Positions 22,173 to 31,221 of a stretch of 64,000 nucleotides of DNA are shown here, in pieces; the first letter of the stretch is position 1; each line of letters starts with the position of its first letter. Source of the DNA: Mycolicibacterium sp. BiH015 (GTDB lineage Bacteria; Actinomycetota; Actinomycetes; Mycobacteriales; Mycobacteriaceae). The notes under the pieces were generated by a model. It was given only the letters and a program-made list of their open reading frames with translations. It had not been told where the DNA came from and did not search any database. Where the stretch lies: assembly GCF_027706845.1 (NCBI RefSeq), contig NZ_JAQGCZ010000002.1:496001-560000 (forward strand), written 5' to 3'. The position numbers were made by a program, and so were the translations under genes.

Positions 22173-23994
22173 CCGCCGGAGTCTTCCGGAGTTCCTGGCC
22201 GAACACACACCGTTCCAGGGCTCGACGGAGGACGAACTCGCCGAGCTCGCCGCCGGGGCCTCGATCGAGGAGTTCGGGACCGGCGCCGTCGTCGCCGATT
22301 ATTCGTCACACGTGCCCGACGAGGTGTGGATGGTCTGCGAGGGCGCAGTGGCGCTGAGATCCAGTGGTGACGGCGCACTCATCGACGTGGTCACCCGGGG
22401 CGGGATCTTCGGCTACACCCCGCTGCTGACCGGCGCGGGCATGGACTTCGAAGCCCGTGCCACGACAGCGAGCACCCTCATCAAGTTGCCCGGGCCGCTG
22501 GTTCGCGCCCAGTTCGCCAAACCGGCGGGCCTGGCCTTCCTCGCATCCTCCGGGTGGCCGCGGGCCGCCGAGCGGCCGACGATCGCACCGGCCACCGACA
22601 GCAGACCCGTCGCCGAACTCGTCCGCGGCGAGGTCCTGGTGGTCTCACCGACCGACGCCGTCCGTGACGTCGTCGTCCGCATGACCGAACACCACGTGTC
22701 CTACGCGCTGATCCGGCTGCCGGACGGGAACCTGGGCATCTTCACCGATCGCGATCTGCGCACCCGGGTCGTGGCAGCCGGGCTGGCGGTCGACGTGGCC
22801 ATCGAGACGGTGATGAGCGCGCCCGCCCGCACCGTCACGACTGATCTGTCCGCCGACAGTGTGCTGATGGAAATGCTCGAGTGCGGACTCCGGCACATGC
22901 CGGTGCTGACCCCGCGCGGTGAGGTCGTGGGGGTGCTCGAGGACGCCGACCTGCTGGCGGCCTCGGCTCGGCAGAGCTTCATGTTGCGACGCTCCATCGC
23001 CGACGCCGCCGATCCGGCGCAGTTGCAGCACGTGGGGCAGCGCGTCACCGGTACCGCTGTCGACCTTTTCCGTAACGGCACCAAGGCCGCGGCGACGAGT
23101 GCCATCCTTTCGGTCGTCATCGACAGCCTGGTTCGCCGCGCCTTGGAACTCGTTCTCGCCCAGGCGGATACCGGGGACATCGACGGTTTCGCATGGCTGA
23201 CGCTGGGCAGCGTCGCGCGCCGTGAGGCCATGCCGTCCTCCGACGTCGACAGCGCGCTGTCGTTTCGGGACGATCTCGCGGGCCGCGCACCGCAGCTGCG
23301 GGCGATCGCCTCGCAGGTGCACGACCTGCTCGAGGCGTGTGGTCTGCCCCACGATCGCAACGGCGCGACCGCGGCATCGACGAGATTTACACGGACACAG
23401 AACGATTGGCGCGAAGCCGCCCAGGAATGGCTTGATGACCCGCTGCAGAACCAGGGTCTGATCATGTCCTCGCTGTTGATCGACGCCAGGGTGGTGTGGG
23501 GTGACCCGTCCCTGCACACCGTGCCCGCGGCATTTCACCGGATCCGCGACGAACATCCGAATGCGTTGCGACTGCAGCTGCTCGAAGTGCTGTCGGGCAA
23601 GGTGCGGACCCGTTCGCTGCGCGACGTGCTCTCGCGGCGCGGCGGCACCTTCGATCTGAAGAACCACGCGGTGACCCCGATCGTGAACCTGGCCCGCTGG
23701 GGCGGCCTGAACGCAGGCGTCACGTCGGCGGCCACCCCGACCCGGCTCGAGGCCGCGGCGCAGTCCGGTGTGCTCAGCGACGCCGACGCGCGCACGCTGT
23801 GCGATGTGTACGCGATGGTGCAGCGCCTTCGGATGACCCACCAGGTCGAGCAACTCGCCGCCGGCCACACCCCCAACGACATCATCACCATGTCGGAACT
23901 GTCACCGCTCAATCGCAGCCTGCTCGGTGACGGGTTACGGGAGATCGCGGCGGTGCGCCGACGCGTCGGCAACCTCGGTCTCACGGGTCTATAG
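22147..23994 (+). CDS. cNMP-binding / CBS / DUF294 nucleotidyltransferase protein
   Basis: A 615-residue soluble signalling protein. Domains in order: a cyclic-nucleotide-binding-like fold (about 15-125); two CBS motifs (about 150-280, e.g. VSPTDAVRDVVVRMTEHHVSYALIRL); a GlnD-like nucleotidyltransferase with Gly354-Ser355 and Asp366-x-Asp368 (LGSVARREAMPSSDVD); and the C-terminal DUF294 helical domain. The core motif is complete, so it is likely active. The GTG start lies 26 bases inside the choline oxidase gene, implying coupled translation. DUF294 proteins are associated with transporters and metabolic control, but their substrates are not established. A nucleotide- and metabolite-gated modifier acting on the choline pathway is my inference. 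Confidence 0.82.
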   Translation: MPTSSEKPDRRSLPEFLAEHTPFQGSTEDELAELAAGASIEEFGTGAVVADYSSHVPDEVWMVCEGAVALRSSGDGALIDVVTRGGIFGYTPLLTGAGMDFEARATTASTLIKLPGPLVRAQFAKPAGLAFLASSGWPRAAERPTIAPATDSRPVAELVRGEVLVVSPTDAVRDVVVRMTEHHVSYALIRLPDGNLGIFTDRDLRTRVVAAGLAVDVAIETVMSAPARTVTTDLSADSVLMEMLECGLRHMPVLTPRGEVVGVLEDADLLAASARQSFMLRRSIADAADPAQLQHVGQRVTGTAVDLFRNGTKAAATSAILSVVIDSLVRRALELVLAQADTGDIDGFAWLTLGSVARREAMPSSDVDSALSFRDDLAGRAPQLRAIASQVHDLLEACGLPHDRNGATAASTRFTRTQNDWREAAQEWLDDPLQNQGLIMSSLLIDARVVWGDPSLHTVPAAFHRIRDEHPNALRLQLLEVLSGKVRTRSLRDVLSRRGGTFDLKNHAVTPIVNLARWGGLNAGVTSAATPTRLEAAAQSGVLSDADARTLCDVYAMVQRLRMTHQVEQLAAGHTPNDIITMSELSPLNRSLLGDGLREIAAVRRRVGNLGLTGL

Positions 23995-24006
23995 GCTGGG
24001 TGCGCA

Positions 24007-24807
24007 ATGGTCAAGGACGACAGCCCATCAGCGGGGGATCCGCCCGTGCAGTCCGTGGACCGCGCCCTGACAGTCCTGGAGATCGTCGCCTCGCTCGGGC
24101 AGGCCGGTGTCACCGAGATCGCCACCGAGCTCGGCGTGCACAAATCGACGGTGTCGCGGCTGATTGCGGTGCTGGAGGCGCGCGGATATGTCGAGCGGAT
24201 CTCCGAACGTGGCAAGTACCGTCTCGGGTTCGCCATTCCGCGGCTGGCGCACGTTGCAGGCGGTCAGAGCGACCTGGTGAAGCTGGGCCAAGCGGCCTGC
24301 GACATGCTCAGCGTCGACGTGGGGGAGACGGCCAACCTGGCCGTGCTCGACCAGGACCGCATCGTCAACATCGTCGAATCGATCGGTCCGGCGGAGATCA
24401 CGCTGCGCACCTGGGTCGGTCAGAGCTGCCCGGCATATGCCACCTCCAGTGGCAAGGTGCTGCTGGCCGGCCTGGATCCCAACGACGTGCGTGCCCGGGT
24501 TCCGGTGCCCATCACCCGCTTCACCGACTCAACCGTCGGCAGCGTCGCCGATCTCCAGAACGAGCTGTCGGTGGTGCGGGAGCGCGGATGGGCCAGCGTG
24601 AGCGAGGAACTCGAGGTGGGCCTCAACGCCGTCGCCGCACCGGTCCACGGTGCGCACGCGCAAGTCGTTGCGGCGCTCAGCGTTTCGGGACCTTCCTACC
24701 GGCTGGCGCCGGAACGGTTCGAAGAGGTCGCCAAGCAGACGATCGCGGCCGCGGACGAGATCAGCCACCGGCTGGGCTGGACCGCGCGCGAGTACGGCGG
24801 CAGCTAG
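24007..24807 (+). CDS. IclR-family transcriptional regulator
   Basis: A 266-residue regulator. An N-terminal winged helix (about residues 16-75) includes ALTVLEIVASLGQAGVTEIATELGVHKSTVSRL. The effector-binding IclR domain follows, with the family's CPAYATSSGKVLLAG and RERGWASVSEELEVG blocks. It is the last gene of the choline cluster, 12 bases after the DUF294 gene. It probably senses choline or a betaine intermediate and binds the twin palindromes ahead of the first gene; both points are inference. A hairpin directly follows the stop. Confidence 0.88.
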   Translation: MVKDDSPSAGDPPVQSVDRALTVLEIVASLGQAGVTEIATELGVHKSTVSRLIAVLEARGYVERISERGKYRLGFAIPRLAHVAGGQSDLVKLGQAACDMLSVDVGETANLAVLDQDRIVNIVESIGPAEITLRTWVGQSCPAYATSSGKVLLAGLDPNDVRARVPVPITRFTDSTVGSVADLQNELSVVRERGWASVSEELEVGLNAVAAPVHGAHAQVVAALSVSGPSYRLAPERFEEVAKQTIAAADEISHRLGWTAREYGGS

Positions 24808-24869
24808 CGCCGAGAGTGCGCTCAGGGCGGCGATCGGGTGATTTCCTCGCTCTCAGCGCACTGTCGGCG
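24808..24869. terminator. Convergent hairpin between IclR gene and hydrolase
   Basis: The 15-base arms CGCCGAGAGTGCGCT (24808-24822) and AGCGCACTGTCGGCG (24855-24869) pair with one mismatch across a 32-base loop. It starts right after the IclR stop and runs into the last codons of the opposing gene, so it can serve both transcripts. Confidence 0.7.
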
Positions 24870-26475
24870 CGTCCACCATCGCGCGCCGCACCGTCTGCGA
24901 ATCTCCCGTGATGACCGCCAGGATCGTCCGCCAGGAGTCCGATGGCCGATTCAGCATCCCGCTGTGGGCATCCCAGCCGGCGACCGGTCCGCCGTCGTCG
25001 TAATCGCCTGCCGTCAAAGGAATCACCGTCGGCATCTCATCGGGGTCGGCTCCATGGGGCCCGCCGGGAATGCCTTGCACCAGTTCGATGAAGTCGCCCG
25101 GCGCGGTCATCGAGAAGCGCTCGACCTGAGAGTTCCTGTTGTGCCAGTCGCCGGGGTCGTCGACCCCGACCCCGGCGCCCGCCGCCGCAAGGAAGAGGGT
25201 GCGATCCGAGGTCAGCCCCATCGTCTCGGCGGTCCCGACGATCGATCCGCCGTAGGAGTGCCCGATCACCGTCACCGGGACCCCGTTGCCCACGCGGCGG
25301 TCGATGTCCTCGCTGAACGCCACCAGGCGGGGCGCCATGTCCAGCGCGAAGCGGGTGTCCGCGGACTGCAGGACCGAGATGGGGTCGCGCACCTGAGGGA
25401 AGGGCCCGCCGAGATAGGTGATGACGGCGACCTCGCCGCGAGTCTCCGACACGAAGCGCCGGGCGGTCGCGGTGTTGGAGGAGGACCCTTCGATCGTGGT
25501 GTTCACCCCAGGTACCAGCACCGCGACACTGCGCGCGCTGGCGAGGTCTCCGTTGAGTTCGACCAGCGATGCGCGGCCCGGATCGAACGCGATGATCTTG
25601 CGTGAGATGCGTTGTCCGCCTTCGGGATTGTTGATCTCGCCGAGGAGGGTGCGGTAGAACGCGATTCGCCGCAGAGACAGCGGGTCGGTGCCGGTCTCAG
25701 CCAAGATCGCCGACGCGATGTTGAGGCGATTGGCGGCGATCCGCATATCCCACGGGATCCCATCGGTGTTGCCGACCTGCTGCGGGAACTCCGCGATCAG
25801 GCGGTTGCGCTGTTCGAGGCTCATCCCTGCGATCTGGGTGGCGATCCGGTCCTGGCTCATGGCGGGCCACGCATCGACCACGTCGCCCGCCTGCACCGGC
25901 CACGCCCCGGCGGGCACTGTGGCCGCGGGCGTTTCCGATGGCCTGTTGTCGGACAGGGCCGATGTCAGGTCGTGCGCCGCATCGACGTCGGCCGACTCAA
26001 CCCTGCGCAAACCGTCGCGGATGCGGGCGCTGAGTTCCACGGCCCGCAGTTCGAGCATGTCTTCTGCCAACGCATCCTGGCCGCCGGCGAGCAGTATGAG
26101 CAGGGGTTCCGGTGCAGCCGCGACGGTCACCGAGCCGTCGTCGGCGACGTCGAATCCCTTCGTCCGCGCTTCGTCCACCTCGGCGAGGAGCTCGCTACGC
26201 GCCGCAGCGATTTGGACGGCGCCGTCGTGGGCGGCCACAGCGGCCGTCACCAGCCGACGCGCGACCTCGACGGTGTCGGCGCCGATGCGGCGGGCCCGTT
26301 CTCGTGCGGCGTCGGCCGCAGAGCCGACCCAGTGGTCCTGGCTGCGGTCCGATGCTGCGACGGCGTCGTCGACGCGATCACGCAACCGGCGGGCCGCGGC
26401 ATCGAGTTCCCGGGCCAGTGTGGAGAGCGCCTCGGGCCGCCATCGTCGCACCAGGGAGACGGTCAGAGAGCTCAT
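24853..26475 (-). CDS. WXG-like domain fused to DUF1023 alpha/beta hydrolase
   Basis: A 540-residue protein. The N-terminal 110 residues are amphipathic helices with a W-x-G turn (Trp49-Val-Gly51, HWVGSAADAARER), like WXG100-type secretion modules. The C-terminal half is a DUF1023 alpha/beta hydrolase with the nucleophile elbow GHSYGGS (Ser407) and an upstream VLVPGVNTT strand-loop. The ATG at 26475 overlaps the stop of a small EspC-like gene by four bases. No Sec signal is seen. The arrangement suggests a hydrolase, lipase or esterase exported by a type VII system together with its small partner. The substrate is unknown, and a cytoplasmic role cannot be excluded. Confidence 0.8.
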   Translation of the reverse strand: MSSLTVSLVRRWRPEALSTLARELDAAARRLRDRVDDAVAASDRSQDHWVGSAADAARERARRIGADTVEVARRLVTAAVAAHDGAVQIAAARSELLAEVDEARTKGFDVADDGSVTVAAAPEPLLILLAGGQDALAEDMLELRAVELSARIRDGLRRVESADVDAAHDLTSALSDNRPSETPAATVPAGAWPVQAGDVVDAWPAMSQDRIATQIAGMSLEQRNRLIAEFPQQVGNTDGIPWDMRIAANRLNIASAILAETGTDPLSLRRIAFYRTLLGEINNPEGGQRISRKIIAFDPGRASLVELNGDLASARSVAVLVPGVNTTIEGSSSNTATARRFVSETRGEVAVITYLGGPFPQVRDPISVLQSADTRFALDMAPRLVAFSEDIDRRVGNGVPVTVIGHSYGGSIVGTAETMGLTSDRTLFLAAAGAGVGVDDPGDWHNRNSQVERFSMTAPGDFIELVQGIPGGPHGADPDEMPTVIPLTAGDYDDGGPVAGWDAHSGMLNRPSDSWRTILAVITGDSQTVRRAMVDAPTVR

Positions 26476-26750
26476 CGCGGTGCGAACCGCTGCCCGTTGA
26501 CGACATCGGCGTCGTGAAAACCCTCCGCCGATGCGCGTGCCGCCATGGCCCAGCCGTCGAGATCCGCGGTCAGGCCGGCGACGAGAACCGTGATCTGGTC
26601 GGCGGTGTTCGTCGCCTCGACCGACGAGCCGGGAAGCGCGTCGGCGTCCAACACCGGCCACCGCATACCCGCAACGTCGGCCGCGGCGCCCGAGAACCCG
26701 TCCGCCACGGCGCGCAGCCGGCCCAGATCCACATGTGCGATTTCCCCCAT
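26472..26750 (-). CDS. EspC/DUF2580-like small helical protein
   Basis: A 92-residue protein that begins [26 protein letters not shown] and continues with [26 protein letters not shown], giving two helices joined by a turn. This matches the general pattern of EspC/DUF2580 type VII secretion targets, although the exact family is uncertain. It is first in a two-gene operon and its stop overlaps the hydrolase ATG. It is divergent from pafA. It probably forms a helical-bundle heterodimer with the N-terminal domain of the hydrolase. Confidence 0.72.
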   Translation of the reverse strand: MGEIAHVDLGRLRAVADGFSGAAADVAGMRWPVLDADALPGSSVEATNTADQITVLVAGLTADLDGWAMAARASAEGFHDADVVNGQRFAPR

Positions 26751-26841
26751 GGCTCATGCTGACAGCCGGGCGCGGTGCCCCGCCGAGTTATCCACAGGCG
26801 CTGGAGCGGGTGTCTGCCCGTCGTGTGAGCCAGACAACTTG

Positions 26842-26847
26842 TAGTCT
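26842..26847 (+). promoter_or_regulatory. -10 box for leaderless pafA mRNA
   Basis: TAGTCT lies seven bases before the pafA GTG, the spacing expected when transcription begins at the start codon. No ribosome binding site is present in the correct place, which supports leaderless translation. Confidence 0.6.
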
Positions 26848-26854
26848 CGATGAG

Positions 26855-28213
26855 GTGCAGCGACGAATCATGGGCATCGAGACAGAATTCGGTGTCACCT
26901 GCACGTTCCACGGCCACCGCCGGCTGAGCCCCGACGAGGTCGCCCGCTATCTGTTCCGCCGGGTGGTGTCGTGGGGACGTAGCAGCAACGTCTTTCTCCG
27001 TAACGGTGCGCGCCTGTATCTGGACGTGGGTAGCCACCCCGAATACGCGACCGCCGAATGCGACAGCCTCACGCAGTTGGTCACCCACGACCGCGCGGGC
27101 GAGCGAGTCCTGGAGGACCTGCTGATCGACGCTGAACAGCGGCTGGCCGACGAGGGCATCGGCGGCGACATCTACCTGTTCAAGAACAACACCGACTCAG
27201 CCGGAAACTCCTACGGCTGCCACGAGAACTACCTGATCGTGCGCGCCGGCGAGTTTTCCCGGATCTCCGATGTGTTGCTGCCGTTCCTGGTCACGCGCCA
27301 GCTGATCTGCGGCGCAGGCAAGGTATTGCAGACCCCGAAGGCGGCGACATTCTGCCTGTCCCAGCGCGCCGAGCACATCTGGGAAGGGGTCTCCAGCGCG
27401 ACGACGCGTAGCAGGCCGATCATCAACACCCGCGACGAACCGCACGCCGACGCCGAGAAGTACCGCCGACTGCACGTCATCGTCGGGGACTCCAACATGA
27501 GCGAATCGACCACGATGCTCAAGGTGGGATCGGCATCGCTGGTGCTGGAGATGATCGAGGCCGGCGTGGCGTTCCGGGACTTTTCCCTGGACAACCCGAT
27601 CCGCGCGATCCGCGAGGTCAGCCATGACCTGACCGGTCGGCGTCCGGTGCGCCTGGCCGGCGGAAGGCAGGCCAGCGCGCTCGACATTCAGCGCGAGTAC
27701 TACGCCCGTGCGGTCGAATACCTGCAGACCCGCGAACCCAACACTAACATCGAGCAGGTCGTCGACCTGTGGGGCCGCCAGCTCGACGCCGTGGAGAACC
27801 AGGACTTCGCGAAGGTCGACACCGAGATCGACTGGGTGATCAAACGCAAGCTGTTCCAGCGCTACCAGGACCGCTACAACATGGAGCTGTCCGATCCGAA
27901 GATCAGCCAGCTCGACCTCGCCTACCACGACATCAAGCGTGGCCGTGGCGTGTTCGACCTGCTGCAGCGCAAGGGTCTGGCCGCGCGGATCAGCACCGAC
28001 GAGGAGATCGAGGCCGCGGTCAACACCCCACCGCAGACCACGCGGGCGAAATTGCGCGGCGAGTTCATCTCCGCAGCGCAGGAAGCCGGCCGCGACTTCA
28101 CCGTCGACTGGGTGCACCTGAAGCTCAACGATCAGGCGCAGCGCACCGTGCTGTGCAAAGACCCGTTCCGCTCGGTGGACGAAAGGGTCAAACGGCTCAT
28201 CGCGAGTATGTGA
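26855..28213 (+). CDS. pafA: Pup-protein ligase PafA
   Basis: A 452-residue ligase that phosphorylates the C-terminal Glu of Pup and joins it to substrate lysines. It starts (GTG) [17 protein letters not shown], the family's ATP/magnesium site. Further blocks are [37 protein letters not shown] and [17 protein letters not shown]. It is paralogous to Dop but lacks the Dop loop. Its size matches Mtb Rv2097c. Upstream open frame is not family-like. It lies some 14 kb from prcA, the gap being filled by the choline cluster and the secretion-like pair. Confidence 0.98.
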   Translation: MQRRIMGIETEFGVTCTFHGHRRLSPDEVARYLFRRVVSWGRSSNVFLRNGARLYLDVGSHPEYATAECDSLTQLVTHDRAGERVLEDLLIDAEQRLADEGIGGDIYLFKNNTDSAGNSYGCHENYLIVRAGEFSRISDVLLPFLVTRQLICGAGKVLQTPKAATFCLSQRAEHIWEGVSSATTRSRPIINTRDEPHADAEKYRRLHVIVGDSNMSESTTMLKVGSASLVLEMIEAGVAFRDFSLDNPIRAIREVSHDLTGRRPVRLAGGRQASALDIQREYYARAVEYLQTREPNTNIEQVVDLWGRQLDAVENQDFAKVDTEIDWVIKRKLFQRYQDRYNMELSDPKISQLDLAYHDIKRGRGVFDLLQRKGLAARISTDEEIEAAVNTPPQTTRAKLRGEFISAAQEAGRDFTVDWVHLKLNDQAQRTVLCKDPFRSVDERVKRLIASM

Positions 28214-28802
28214 GTTGGTGTACTGACACCGCGTAGTCGCCGCCGTCGTACGGGTCGCGGTCCCACGTTGCCCACCGGTGGCTCAGTTCCAGCCCCGCGG
28301 CAGCGGCGACCTCGTCGTAGCCGGCGAGCGTCAGCCGCCCTGCGACGAGCTGGAATCCCGCGACGAGCAGCCCACCCGGCGCCAGACGGCGCGCGAGCTG
28401 GCTGACAACGGCCGCCTCGGTGCCACGGTCGAGGAAGATCATCACGTTGCCCGGCATCGCGACGGCGTCGAACGTCTCCTGCACATGAACATCGGTCTCG
28501 ACGAGGTCGGCCTCGATCCACCGCACCTGCGGTGCCTTGGTCTTCGCGGCGGACAGCATCGCGGGGTCGGCGTCGATACCGACCACCGAGAACCCGCGCA
28601 GGGCGAGTTCGATTGCAACCCTTCCGGTTCCGCAGCCCGCATCCAGCACGCGCGTGCCACCGGTCTCACGCAACAGTGCCTCGATGAGGTCGGCTTCGCC
28701 GTGCACGCTCGCGCCTGTCGCCGCCAGGCGCTCCCAGCGCGCGTCGTACTCGTCCCCACGCGGTCTGTCGGACTGCTGCCACCGAGTGCTCACGACCGCC
28801 AT
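28197..28802 (-). CDS. Class I SAM-dependent methyltransferase
   Basis: A 201-residue methyltransferase with motif [17 protein letters not shown] (around residue 55), the acidic [14 protein letters not shown] after strand 2 and a motif-II-like [13 protein letters not shown]. The substrate cannot be deduced. It converges on pafA, overlapping its last 17 bases, and is divergent from pafB across 74 bases. An in-frame GTG four codons downstream is an alternative start. Confidence 0.82.
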   Translation of the reverse strand: MAVVSTRWQQSDRPRGDEYDARWERLAATGASVHGEADLIEALLRETGGTRVLDAGCGTGRVAIELALRGFSVVGIDADPAMLSAAKTKAPQVRWIEADLVETDVHVQETFDAVAMPGNVMIFLDRGTEAAVVSQLARRLAPGGLLVAGFQLVAGRLTLAGYDEVAAAAGLELSHRWATWDRDPYDGGDYAVSVHQLTYSR

Positions 28803-28863
28803 TCTGCAGGGGCGGCGCCGGGGCGCGCCGCGATGGGCGTACAGCGGGATCCTCCGAGCGCCT

Positions 28864-28869
28864 TAAGCT
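28864..28869 (+). promoter_or_regulatory. -10 box for leaderless pafBC mRNA
   Basis: TAAGCT sits seven bases before the pafB GTG and there is no ribosome binding site in between, so the pafBC message is probably leaderless. Confidence 0.6.
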
Positions 28870-28876
28870 CTACGCC

Positions 28877-29890
28877 GTGGGGATCTCGAAAGTCGAACGC
28901 CTGATGAATCTGGTCATCGCGTTGTTGTCCACGCGGTCCTTCATCACCGCGGACAGAATCCGCGAGACGGTCTACGGCTACTCCGATGAAGCCAGCGACG
29001 AGGCGTTCTCGCGGATGTTCGAGCGCGACAAGAACGAACTGCGCGACCTGGGCATCCCGCTGGAGACCGGTCGGGTGTCGTCGAGCGACCCCGCGGAGGG
29101 GTACCGCATCAACCGCGACGCCTACGCTCTGCCCGCGGTGGAACTGACGCCCGACGAGGCGGCCGCCGTCGCCGTCGCGACGCAACTGTGGGAATCGCCC
29201 GAATTGATCACGGCCACCCAGGGGGCGCTGCTGAAGTTGCGGGCGGCCGGCGTCGACATCGAAGCAGCCGACGACGACATCGCGATCACTTCCACGGCGG
29301 CGCTGCCCGGGCTGCGCGGTTCGGAGGAGGTCCTTGGAATCCTGTTGTCCGCCATCGATTCCGGGCATGCTGTGCAGTTCCGGTATCGCCCGGCGCGAAG
29401 CGAGCCGTACGCCACGCGCACCCTGGAGCCGTGGGGAGTGGTCACCGACCGGGGGCGGTGGTACGTGGTCGGACACGACCGCGACCGCGACGCGGTCCGG
29501 ACCTTCCGGCTCTCGCGCATCGGATCCGACGTGACACCGATCGGTCCCGCAGGTGCGGTGAGCATGCCGGAAGGCACTGATCTGCGCGGGATCGTCGCGA
29601 AAGTCGTGGGGGACTGGCCCGCCGCCGGTCAAGCGACTGTCTGGGTCGCCGAGGGGCGCGCCACCGCACTGCGCCGCCGCGGCACGGTGATCGGACCGAG
29701 GACGATCGCTGGGCGGGACGGGGACGAACTGAGTATCGACATCGGCATGTTCGACCGGCTGGCCAGGGAGGTTGCGAGTTACGGTGCCGACGCTTTGGCG
29801 CTCGAACCGGAGTCGCTGCGCCGCGACGTCGTCGCCCGCTTGGAAGCGCACCTGGCGCCGGTCGGCGCCGACGGGAGGGACAACCAGTGA
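28877..29890 (+). CDS. pafB: WYL-domain regulator PafB
   Basis: A 337-residue transcription factor subunit with an N-terminal winged helix (MGISKVERLMNLVIALLSTRSFITADRIRE) and a central WYL domain (EPYATRTLEPWGVVTDRGRWYVVGHDRDRDAVRTFRLSRI). With PafC it forms the heterodimeric activator of the RecA/LexA-independent DNA-damage response in mycobacteria. It corresponds to Mtb Rv2096c. The stop overlaps pafC by four bases. Despite the name, it is not needed for pupylation as far as the literature goes. Confidence 0.94.
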   Translation: MGISKVERLMNLVIALLSTRSFITADRIRETVYGYSDEASDEAFSRMFERDKNELRDLGIPLETGRVSSSDPAEGYRINRDAYALPAVELTPDEAAAVAVATQLWESPELITATQGALLKLRAAGVDIEAADDDIAITSTAALPGLRGSEEVLGILLSAIDSGHAVQFRYRPARSEPYATRTLEPWGVVTDRGRWYVVGHDRDRDAVRTFRLSRIGSDVTPIGPAGAVSMPEGTDLRGIVAKVVGDWPAAGQATVWVAEGRATALRRRGTVIGPRTIAGRDGDELSIDIGMFDRLAREVASYGADALALEPESLRRDVVARLEAHLAPVGADGRDNQ

Positions 29891-30873
29891 CGGCCATCAG
29901 TGCCCGGCTGGTGCGGCTGCTCAACATGGTGCCGTACTTCCAGGCGAACCCGAAGATCACCTACGCCGAGGCCGCCACCGACCTCGGGGTCAGCGTCAAA
30001 CAGCTTCGCGACGACCTCAACCAGCTGTGGATGTGCGGTCTGCCGGGCTACGGTCCAGGCGATCTCATCGACTTCGAGTTCTCCGGCGACACCATCGAGG
30101 TCACCTTCTCGGCGGGTATCGACCACCCGCTGCGCCTGACCTCACCGGAGGCCACCGGCGTGCTGGTGGCGCTGCGGGCGCTGGTGGACGTGCCCGGGAT
30201 GGTCGATCCTGAGGCGGCGCGCAGCGCGATCGCCAAGATCGAATCCGCGGCCGGCGCCGTCGGGCACGGCGTCGAAGGCGCCGCGGTCGACGAGCCGGCA
30301 CCGATGGAGAGCGAGGCTGCAGCGGCCGTGCGGACCGCGGTACGCAACGACCGCGCTCTCGCGATCGAGTACTACTCGGCATCGCACGACATGCTGTCGA
30401 GCCGCATCGTCGACCCCATCCGGGTGGTCCTCATCGCCGATCACAGTTACCTGGAGGCGTGGTGCCGCACTGCCGAGGGTGTGCGCCTGTTCCGCTTCGA
30501 CCGGATCGTCGACGCTCGGGTTCTCGACGAGCCGTCGCTGCCGCCTCCTCCGGCGGTGGAGGCGGGCCCGGATACGTCGCTGTTCGATCCGGACACCGCG
30601 GACCCGTCCCTGCCGACCGCCACGCTGCTCATCGATCGATCGGCGGCATGGATGTTCGACTACTACCCGTTGCGAGTGCTGCGTGAATTCCCCGACGGCT
30701 CGTGCGAGGCGGCGATGACGTACGCCTCCGAGGCCTGGATGACGCGATTCGTCCTGGGCTTCGGGGCGGCCGTGCAGGTACTGCAACCGGCGGAATTGGC
30801 GGACCGGGTTCGGCAGTCGGCCGCAGCGGCGCTCGAGGCCTATCGGGTCGGCATCGGCTCTTCGGGCGAGTAA
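29887..30873 (+). CDS. pafC: WYL-domain regulator PafC
   Basis: A 328-residue partner of PafB. The N-terminal helix-turn-helix is seen in RLVRLLNMVPYFQANPKITYAEAATDLGVSVKQLRDDLNQLW, and the WYL domain around residue 170 (DHSYLEAWCRTAEGVRLFRFDRI). It starts at a GTG overlapping pafB. The region between HTH and WYL is alanine-rich and acidic. tatA follows after 30 bases, conserving the Mtb order pafB-pafC-tatA-tatC-helY. Confidence 0.93.
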   Translation: MTAISARLVRLLNMVPYFQANPKITYAEAATDLGVSVKQLRDDLNQLWMCGLPGYGPGDLIDFEFSGDTIEVTFSAGIDHPLRLTSPEATGVLVALRALVDVPGMVDPEAARSAIAKIESAAGAVGHGVEGAAVDEPAPMESEAAAAVRTAVRNDRALAIEYYSASHDMLSSRIVDPIRVVLIADHSYLEAWCRTAEGVRLFRFDRIVDARVLDEPSLPPPPAVEAGPDTSLFDPDTADPSLPTATLLIDRSAAWMFDYYPLRVLREFPDGSCEAAMTYASEAWMTRFVLGFGAAVQVLQPAELADRVRQSAAAALEAYRVGIGSSGE

Positions 30874-30903
30874 GCTTGGCGCAGACGTCTGGAGGTAACC
30901 AAA

Positions 30904-31149
30904 TTGGGTGGTCTACAACCCTGGCACTGGCTCATCGTCATTGCCGTGTTCGTGCTGCTTTTCGGTGCCAAGAAGCTCCCTGACGCTGCGCGGTCGCTGG
31001 GCAAGTCGATGCGCATCTTCAAGTCCGAGATCAAGGAGATGCAGGCAGATTCCAAGTCGGATCAGCCCGAGCAGCCGACGCAGATCACGTCGGAGCGGGT
31101 CGCTGACCCTTCGACTGGGTCCACGACGTCGGACAAACGGCCGGCCTGA
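30904..31149 (+). CDS. tatA: Twin-arginine translocase subunit TatA
   Basis: An 81-residue pore-forming Tat subunit with one N-terminal helix ([17 protein letters not shown]), the hinge and an amphipathic helix ([25 protein letters not shown]), then a hydrophilic tail. The start is a TTG with GGAGGT a suitable distance upstream. It is followed by tatC with a hairpin in the 72-base gap. It exports folded proteins across the cytoplasmic membrane together with TatC and a TatB elsewhere. Confidence 0.95.
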   Translation: MGGLQPWHWLIVIAVFVLLFGAKKLPDAARSLGKSMRIFKSEIKEMQADSKSDQPEQPTQITSERVADPSTGSTTSDKRPA

Positions 31150-31162
31150 CCGGACAGCTCGT

Positions 31163-31185
31163 GAACGCGGCCTCGGGCCGCGTTC
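31163..31185 (+). terminator. Perfect 10-bp hairpin between tatA and tatC
   Basis: GAACGCGGCC and its exact complement flank a three-base loop. There is no T-run. It may attenuate transcription into tatC or stabilise the tatA mRNA, favouring more TatA than TatC. Confidence 0.5.
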
Positions 31186-31221
31186 GTGATTTCGCGCCTG
31201 TGAGCAGCACCTAGGCAACCT

